DNA of 64,000 nucleotides from Hippophae tibetana (lineage: Eukaryota > Streptophyta > Magnoliopsida > Rosales > Elaeagnaceae). The notes under the pieces were generated by a model. That model searched no databases. It was not told the origin of the DNA and saw only the letters and a program-made list of their open reading frames with translations. Location: assembly GCA_037013495.1 (NCBI GenBank), contig CM072806.1, positions 28,894,001 through 28,958,000 of the forward strand, given 5' to 3'. The number at the start of each line of letters is the position of its first letter. Within the stretch, counting starts at the first letter, position 1. A program made the translations under genes and the position numbers. This document shows positions 59,497-64,000 of this stretch, piece after piece.

Positions 59497-60972
59497 TTGA
59501 AACACATCTTTGAACAAATGACCGAAAATGGAAACCCCAAGAAACGGCAGAGAAAGGATGTAAATGAAAAAGATGATGATCCACCAAACGAAGAAGACAA
59601 GAAGAATGGTTTAAAGGGTATTCTTACTTCCTTATTATTGTTAGACGAGCAGGAAAAGTATGAACAACGAGAACTTGAAAGAGTATCAGAAAACGACAAG
59701 TCGATGTTCGATGAAAATCATAAGAAAACAACCCAAGCCATGTTGTACTATTCCTCCAATTTTGATGATCAAAACAGCTTTGAGGTAGATGAATCAGAGA
59801 GAATGAAGAGAAAAAAGTCGAGGGTTGTGGCTGATTCAGTTGCTTTAGCTATAGCTTCTGATGGGTTAGAAAAAATCAAATCTAGTGGTGGTGGGGGGTC
59901 GGTGGGTCAGCAAAGGAGGTTGTGGGTAAAAGTAAGATCTAAAGCTTGGTGGGATGAGTGTAATAGACCTGATTATCCAGAAGAGGACTTCAAGAAAGCT
60001 TTTAGAATGGGAAGGGAAACATTTGATTTGTTATGTGAGGAGCTAAGTTCAGTTATAGCTAAAGAAGATACCACTCTTAGGAATGCTATTCCTGTGAGAC
60101 AAAGAGTAGCTGTTTGCTTGTGGAGATTGGCTACAGGTGACCCTCTTCGCGTAGTTTCAAAACGTTTTGGTTTAGGTATATCTACTTGTCATAAATTAGT
60201 TCTTGAGGTTTGTTCTGCTATAAGAACTGTGTTAATGCCTAAGTACTTGCAATGGCCTGAAAATGGTGATTTGAGAAAGATAAAAGCAGAGTTTGAAACA
60301 ATTTCTGGGATTCCTAATGTTGTTGGATCTATGTATACAACTCATATTCCTATTATAGCTCCTAAGATTAGTGTAGCTGCTTATTTTAATAAGTTGCATA
60401 CAGAAAGAAATCAGAAGACTTCATATTCAATTACAGTTCAAGGTGTTGTTAATCCTAAAGGAGTGTTTACTGATGTGTGTATTGGTTGGCCTGGTTCAAT
60501 GCCCGATGACCAAGTACTTGAGAAGTCTGCTTTGTATCAAAGGGCTAATGGTGGTTTATTGAAGGGAGTTTGGATTGTTGGGGGTTCAGGGTACCCTTTA
60601 CTTGATTGGGTTTTGGTGCCTTATACTCAACAACATCTTACTTGGACTCAACATGCTTTCAATGAAAAAATTGGGGATATTCAAAAGATTTCTAAAGATG
60701 CATTCGCTAGATTGAAAGGGAGGTGGTGTTGTTTGAAAAAGAGAACTGAAGTGAAACTTCAAGACTTGCCGGTGATGCTTGGGGCTTGTTGTGTTTTACA
60801 TAATATTTGTGAATTGAGAAATGAAGAAATGGACCAGCAACTTAGTTTTGAGCTCGTTGATGATGAGATGGTTCCAGAGTCTGCTTTGAGATCTTCAAGT
60901 TCAAACAAGGCAAGGGATGCTATTGCCCATAATCTCTTACACCATGGCCTTGCAGGCACTGCTTTTCTTTAG
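59497..60972 (+). CDS. Harbinger-transposase-derived nuclease-like protein (HARBI1/ALP1 family)
   Basis: Single uninterrupted 491-residue reading frame with coding-like composition in an AT-rich setting. The N-terminus is basic and acidic, with a nuclear-signal-like KKRQRK (15-20); residues about 150-245 hold a helical N-domain; about 275-438 is a DDE_Tnp_4 nuclease fold. The usual GxIDGTHI motif reads GSMYTTHI, so the first Asp is Tyr280. Asp337 in PGSMPDD is kept. The last acidic residue of the VExAFGxLK motif is Lys400 (SKDAFARLKGRW). Two of three catalytic residues are gone, so it should not cut DNA. From memory it closely resembles Arabidopsis At4g29780/At5g12010, including the HNLLHHGLAGT C-terminus. 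It is a conserved domesticated gene, not a live transposon: no terminal repeats were seen. Relatives act in chromatin complexes, but the role here is unknown. Start could also be the ATG at 59518. Confidence 0.92.
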   Translation: MKHIFEQMTENGNPKKRQRKDVNEKDDDPPNEEDKKNGLKGILTSLLLLDEQEKYEQRELERVSENDKSMFDENHKKTTQAMLYYSSNFDDQNSFEVDESERMKRKKSRVVADSVALAIASDGLEKIKSSGGGGSVGQQRRLWVKVRSKAWWDECNRPDYPEEDFKKAFRMGRETFDLLCEELSSVIAKEDTTLRNAIPVRQRVAVCLWRLATGDPLRVVSKRFGLGISTCHKLVLEVCSAIRTVLMPKYLQWPENGDLRKIKAEFETISGIPNVVGSMYTTHIPIIAPKISVAAYFNKLHTERNQKTSYSITVQGVVNPKGVFTDVCIGWPGSMPDDQVLEKSALYQRANGGLLKGVWIVGGSGYPLLDWVLVPYTQQHLTWTQHAFNEKIGDIQKISKDAFARLKGRWCCLKKRTEVKLQDLPVMLGACCVLHNICELRNEEMDQQLSFELVDDEMVPESALRSSSSNKARDAIAHNLLHHGLAGTAFL

Positions 60973-61199
60973 TGGGTCTGTAGTTTCAATTTTATTTGTT
61001 TTCTGGTATTATCATTCTCTTCCTCATTTGTCATGGGGACACTCTCTGCCCCTTCTAATGAATTGTTGAGTTTAGTCTTTACATGTAAGTTATAGTATTT
61101 GAAGATCACAGGAATACTTTGTAAACTAGGCTTCTTTATCCCATTTACCAGATGAGAAATTTAGCACCCTTTTGCTCAAACTTATTTGCAAGCAACATC
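60973..61199 (+). other. 3' untranslated region of the Harbinger-derived gene
   Basis: Non-coding sequence from the stop codon to the poly(A) signal at 61200-61205; nothing else seen. Confidence 0.4.
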
Positions 61200-61205
61200 A
61201 ATAAA
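61200..61205 (+). terminator. Poly(A) signal of the Harbinger-derived gene
   Basis: AATAAA 228 bp after the stop codon, in an otherwise unremarkable 3' untranslated region. The only canonical signal in suitable position. Confidence 0.5.
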
Positions 61206-61325
61206 GTTTATGAAAGACTGAATTTGTATAACATGCTGTTCTTCGTGGTTTTTGGTACAATTAAGTTTGTGAAAGGTTGAATTTGGTTAGCATTTGAACA
61301 ATAACGTTTAATGTTTATTAATTAA

Positions 61326-61758
61326 TGTTGAAATGTGTATATAAGTTATACTTTTCCTTATAATGATTGCTAGCTTATGGTAGTTACAATGGTGATCACT
61401 TGTAGACAATAATAGTTTGAATACTCTTATCAATATAAATATCCTATTTTGTAATTCATTAATCAATTAATTCAATTCAATTTTTTACAGTTCATTTATT
61501 TGTTTTGCATGGTATCATAACAAGTAAATATTTTTGGTTTTGCTTCCGCGATCTTTCTGTTATTTTTGTTTCTTTTAGCTTGCTTCTCCAATTGTTTTTT
61601 GCGACATTCATCGAGCTTTCATCAATGGCAATCAATATTGATAAAGATCTATCTGACAGTTAAACTTACGATGGTTCTGGTGTTGCAAGTCCTCTAGCTA
61701 ATCTAAGCTTCACAATCAAGTTACATAGTACAAGTTTTTTGGTTTGGAGGAAGCGTAT
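61326..61758 (+). mobile_element. Copia 5' fragment (LTR and gag start)
   Basis: LTR of 184 bp (61326-61509; TGTTGAAATG...GTTTTGCA), with TATA-like 'caatataaata' near 61431 and a primer site TGGTATCATAAC (61510-61521; initiator tRNA-Met, imperfect). A gag start near 61625 follows ('MAINIDKDLSDS', then 'LSFTIKLHSTSFLVWRKRI'). It is cut at 61758 by the Gypsy LTR, and any remainder lies beyond the window. Broken. Confidence 0.65.
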
Positions 61759-62405
61759 TGTCACGTCCCGCTCAAAATGCCCTGTAAAATCCAAATAAAT
61801 GGTGCTTGACTAAAGGGATCTAGACTTTTCTACATAGGAAGTTCTAGAGTTGCCTAGAGATGTCTAGAAAGAGTTAGAGTTGGATTGACTCAACTCAAGC
61901 TTTGAAGACCCTAGAATGTTCTAGAGCACGCTGGAGGGTGCTAAAATTGGTTGAAATATTTTAGAACGTGTGGGATGGTTCATGAAGGATGTAGAAGTCG
62001 TTGGAAGTTTACGGAACATCCTGGAACGTGCATGAAGGAGCTAGACAAACCTAGAAGACTCTAGAGTTGATTAGAAGGTCCTAGAACCTTGTGGCATATT
62101 GTACATAAAACTTGAACACTCTTGTATATTCTAGAACTAGAAGGATCTAGAAAGATTCGACATAGTCTTAAGCTTGATGTCACACTATAAATAGACCTAT
62201 TGGTCTTCATTTGTATTCATCCTTGGAAATCCTTAGGAATTCTTAGCATCTTGTAAGATAAACTCTCTCTAGAGCAATACAAAACATTCTTTACAGACTC
62301 TCTTTCTAGTCTCTTTGGAGTTTCATTCAGATTCAAAGGCAGGCTTAGTGCAACGGATGGTGCCAAGTGTCGCACGATTGCTACTTGAAAAATAAGGTCG
62401 TGACA
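61759..62405 (+). repeat. Gypsy 5' LTR, 647 bp
   Basis: Ends form TGTCACG/CGTGACA inverted repeats, typical for this group. The body has many copies of 'ctagaa' and related words (61850-62160), a simple internal repetition. Its partner LTR is outside the window. Confidence 0.8.
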
Positions 62406-62407
62406 GT

Positions 62408-62419
62408 TGGTATCAGAGC
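62408..62419 (+). other. Primer binding site, initiator tRNA-Met
   Basis: Perfect TGGTATCAGAGC, two bases after the LTR end. Confidence 0.85.
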
Positions 62420-62593
62420 TTTCGGTTGAATCATTTCTACCTTTGGCATAATGAAGAACGATGCTCCATCTACACCAAGCGTCGATGTTCCACCTATGGA
62501 ACGTTGGTGTGAGGAAGTTCGGAAACCATCAAAGGAATCTCGAGCCAAGTCGAAAAACATGCTTTCTAGCTTAGAAGCATGAGTTGGGAGTAC

Positions 62594-63438
62594 CACTATT
62601 ACAAAATGGGGCATTAAAGTCGGTTAAAAACCGACTTTAAACTAATTTAAAGTCGGTTCACGCGGTGAACCGACTTTAATTTTTTTTTTAAATTTATTCA
62701 TTTTCAACCTGTATTCGAGCAGAAAAAAACCAAAATCAGTTTAGCAAATAGTTCAAATAATACAAATATTTGAAAAATAAAATATTAATTAATAACAGAA
62801 AAATTACCATGGTTTTGTTCTATTTTATTCAAGATCGTCATATTCTTCTCCTTATGTTATAATACAAACCTACATATATAATACAAATATCTATACACAT
62901 AATAACAGAAAAAATATGAATAATAGGGGATCTAAAAGATTAGTTAGAGAGGAAGAAAACTCACTAACCGATGTTGGAAATGGTAGTCGTAGGTGGCCGG
63001 AAAATGAGAAAGAGTGGAGGAGAAGTGGAGGAGGAGGTTTTCGGTTTTTTAGAGTTCTGCAACGCTGAAAATAATTTCTGTCTGGGAAGAAAGAAGAGAA
63101 AAGATTTATCCACGTGTGTAGCGCCGGTTGACGTGTCGAACCAATGCTATGTTACGTGGATAACGTCGGTTCCAGGTGTCAACCGACGCTATGCTACGTG
63201 GATAGCGTCGGTTCTAGGTGTCAACCGACGCTACGCTATCCACGTAGCGTAGCGTCGGTTAACACCTAGAACCGACGCTACGTCCACGCATAACGTCGGT
63301 TCGACACATCAACCGACGTTACGTCCTACGTGGATAACGTCGGTTCTATACCGAACCGACTTTAAACCAATTTAAAGTCGATTTTTTTCCAAAAACCGAC
63401 TTTACGTATCGACTTAAATACCCATTTTTGTAGTAGTG
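62594..63438 (-). mobile_element. Non-autonomous CACTA element 2 (845 bp)
   Basis: CACTATTACAAAATGGGG at the left end and CCCATTTTTGTAGTAGTG at the right end are CACTA terminal inverted repeats, flanked by the 3 bp duplication TAC (62591-62593 and 63439-63441). Subterminal AAAGTCGGTT repeats lie at both ends, and a dense GACGTYGGTT/AACCGACGYTA array at about 63117-63355. Read on the minus strand, it has the same order of parts as element 1 at 50173, including the leader-like segment (about 62945-63100). It is inserted in the gag part of the Gypsy element and is therefore younger than it. No transposase. Confidence 0.9.
63117..63355. repeat. CACTA subterminal palindromic repeat array
   Basis: Roughly eight alternating direct and inverted copies of a GACGCTACGTGGATAGCGTC-type unit with AACCGACG/CGTCGGTT cores. 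A nearly perfect inverted repeat is centred near 63243. Subterminal repeats of this kind are the transposase-binding sites of En/Spm elements; their density here is high. Confidence 0.75.
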
Positions 63439-64000
63439 TACGCAGGATAGCTTAGGGGAGCTGTTCAGTCGGGTGGACAACTTAGAGGAACGTTGCAATG
63501 GCTTGGAGGCCGAGGATGTGGAGATCCATGCAGCGGTTAAGATGTCCCTCAACGAGCTAGATGGTGGGTTAAGGCAAGAGATTGAAGGGTTGAAGGCCGA
63601 ACTTGCCAAGGTAAGAGATCTTGTCCAAAGAGAAGTTGCTAATGTCTTGCTTAGAGTTGAGGACATGGGTGGTGATCTAGCTCTATGTAAGCAGGCAATG
63701 GCCACGGGAACTAGCACACCCATTGTCATTGAAGCTAAGAGGGTGGATGTTCCCAAGCCTAAGACCTTCATTGGTATTAGGAATGCTAGGGAAGTTGAGA
63801 ACTTCCTATAGGGGCTGGAACAATACTTTGAGGCTACTGGCATAACAGACCATGCCAAAAAGATCCGAACTCCAGCCATGTATTTTTTTGACACTGCGAT
63901 GTTGTGGTGGAGACGGAGGCATGGTGATGTGCAACGAGGGGTTTGCACAATTGATACCTTTGAAGATTTCAAAAGGGAGTTCAAAATGCAATTTTCCCCC

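Larger units (their letters stand above)
61759..64000 (+). mobile_element. Gypsy element, 5' part (LTR and gag), runs off window
   Basis: LTR 61759-62405, TGTCACGTCCC...GTCGTGACA, with TATAAATA at 62186-62193, then a tRNA-iMet primer site at 62408-62419. The gag region starts near 62451. After the CACTA insertion it continues to the window end with a coiled coil (about 63470-63700) and the Retrotrans_gag signature ('EQYFEATGITDHAKKI', 'AMLWWRRRHGD', 'TFEDFKREFKMQF'). The composition is fresher than in other fossils here; it looks lightly damaged apart from the CACTA insertion. Probably a chromovirus-type Gypsy; the lineage cannot be fixed without pol. Confidence 0.8.

Noticed and set aside
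59497-60972. Live PIF/Harbinger transposon
   Set aside because: No terminal inverted repeats or TTA/TAA-type flank seen, no Myb-like partner gene beside it, and two catalytic residues are replaced.
63346-63984. 212-codon open frame on the minus strand
   Set aside because: Antisense to the Gypsy gag coiled coil and partly within the CACTA end. Serine/leucine-rich shadow of the real plus-strand reading.

Overview
This is AT-rich nuclear DNA from a flowering plant, probably a eudicot. Two things show this: a seven-exon USP-domain/kinase gene of a plant-only family, and a dense, nested layer of plant retrotransposons (Copia, Athila/TAT-type Gypsy, an L1-type LINE) and CACTA elements. There is no sign of bacterial or organellar sequence, and I found no tRNA, rRNA or CRISPR. 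Only two genes look like working host genes: the kinase gene (minus strand, 24680-21694) and an intronless gene for a Harbinger-transposase-derived protein (plus strand, 59497-60972).

Layout. 1-13 kb: a decayed Copia element on the minus strand, split by a young non-coding LTR element (2026-8947) with 1.8 kb LTRs and a tRNA-Asp primer site. 13-15.7 kb: a Copia gag fossil on the plus strand, holding a 170 bp palindromic element (14787-14956). 15.7-20 kb: unrecognised repeat-like DNA. 20-21.5 kb: the 5' part of another Copia element, just downstream of the kinase gene. 25.9-30.8 kb: a tandem duplication carrying TAT-type Gypsy gag relics. 30.9-36.2 kb: two further rearranged relatives of the young LTR, in inverted arrangements. 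36.2-38 kb: TAT-type Gypsy pol relic. 38.5-39.1 kb: telomere-like array. 39.7-45.7 kb: Copia, LTR and Athila relics. 46-51.8 kb: L1-type LINE split by a CACTA element. 52-59 kb: AT-rich intergenic DNA. 59.5-61.2 kb: Harbinger-derived gene. 61.3-64 kb: Copia start, then a Gypsy element running off the window, itself split by a second CACTA element.

The most interesting signal is a set of LTR derivatives in which both outer ends are the same (U3) end of one LTR, in inverted orientation. The smallest, 14787-14956, has a perfect 5 bp target-site duplication, which points to integration by an LTR-retrotransposon integrase. A 1.44 kb relative lies at 30902-32343, and a composite with an inverted U5 fragment at 34640-36199. 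The same LTR family carries a short hairpin just before its poly(A) signal, with a paired base change between copies, so the folded RNA may have been kept by selection.

All assignments come from reading the sequence and from recalled family features; no search was run. Boundaries of old elements are approximate unless terminal motifs and target duplications are given.
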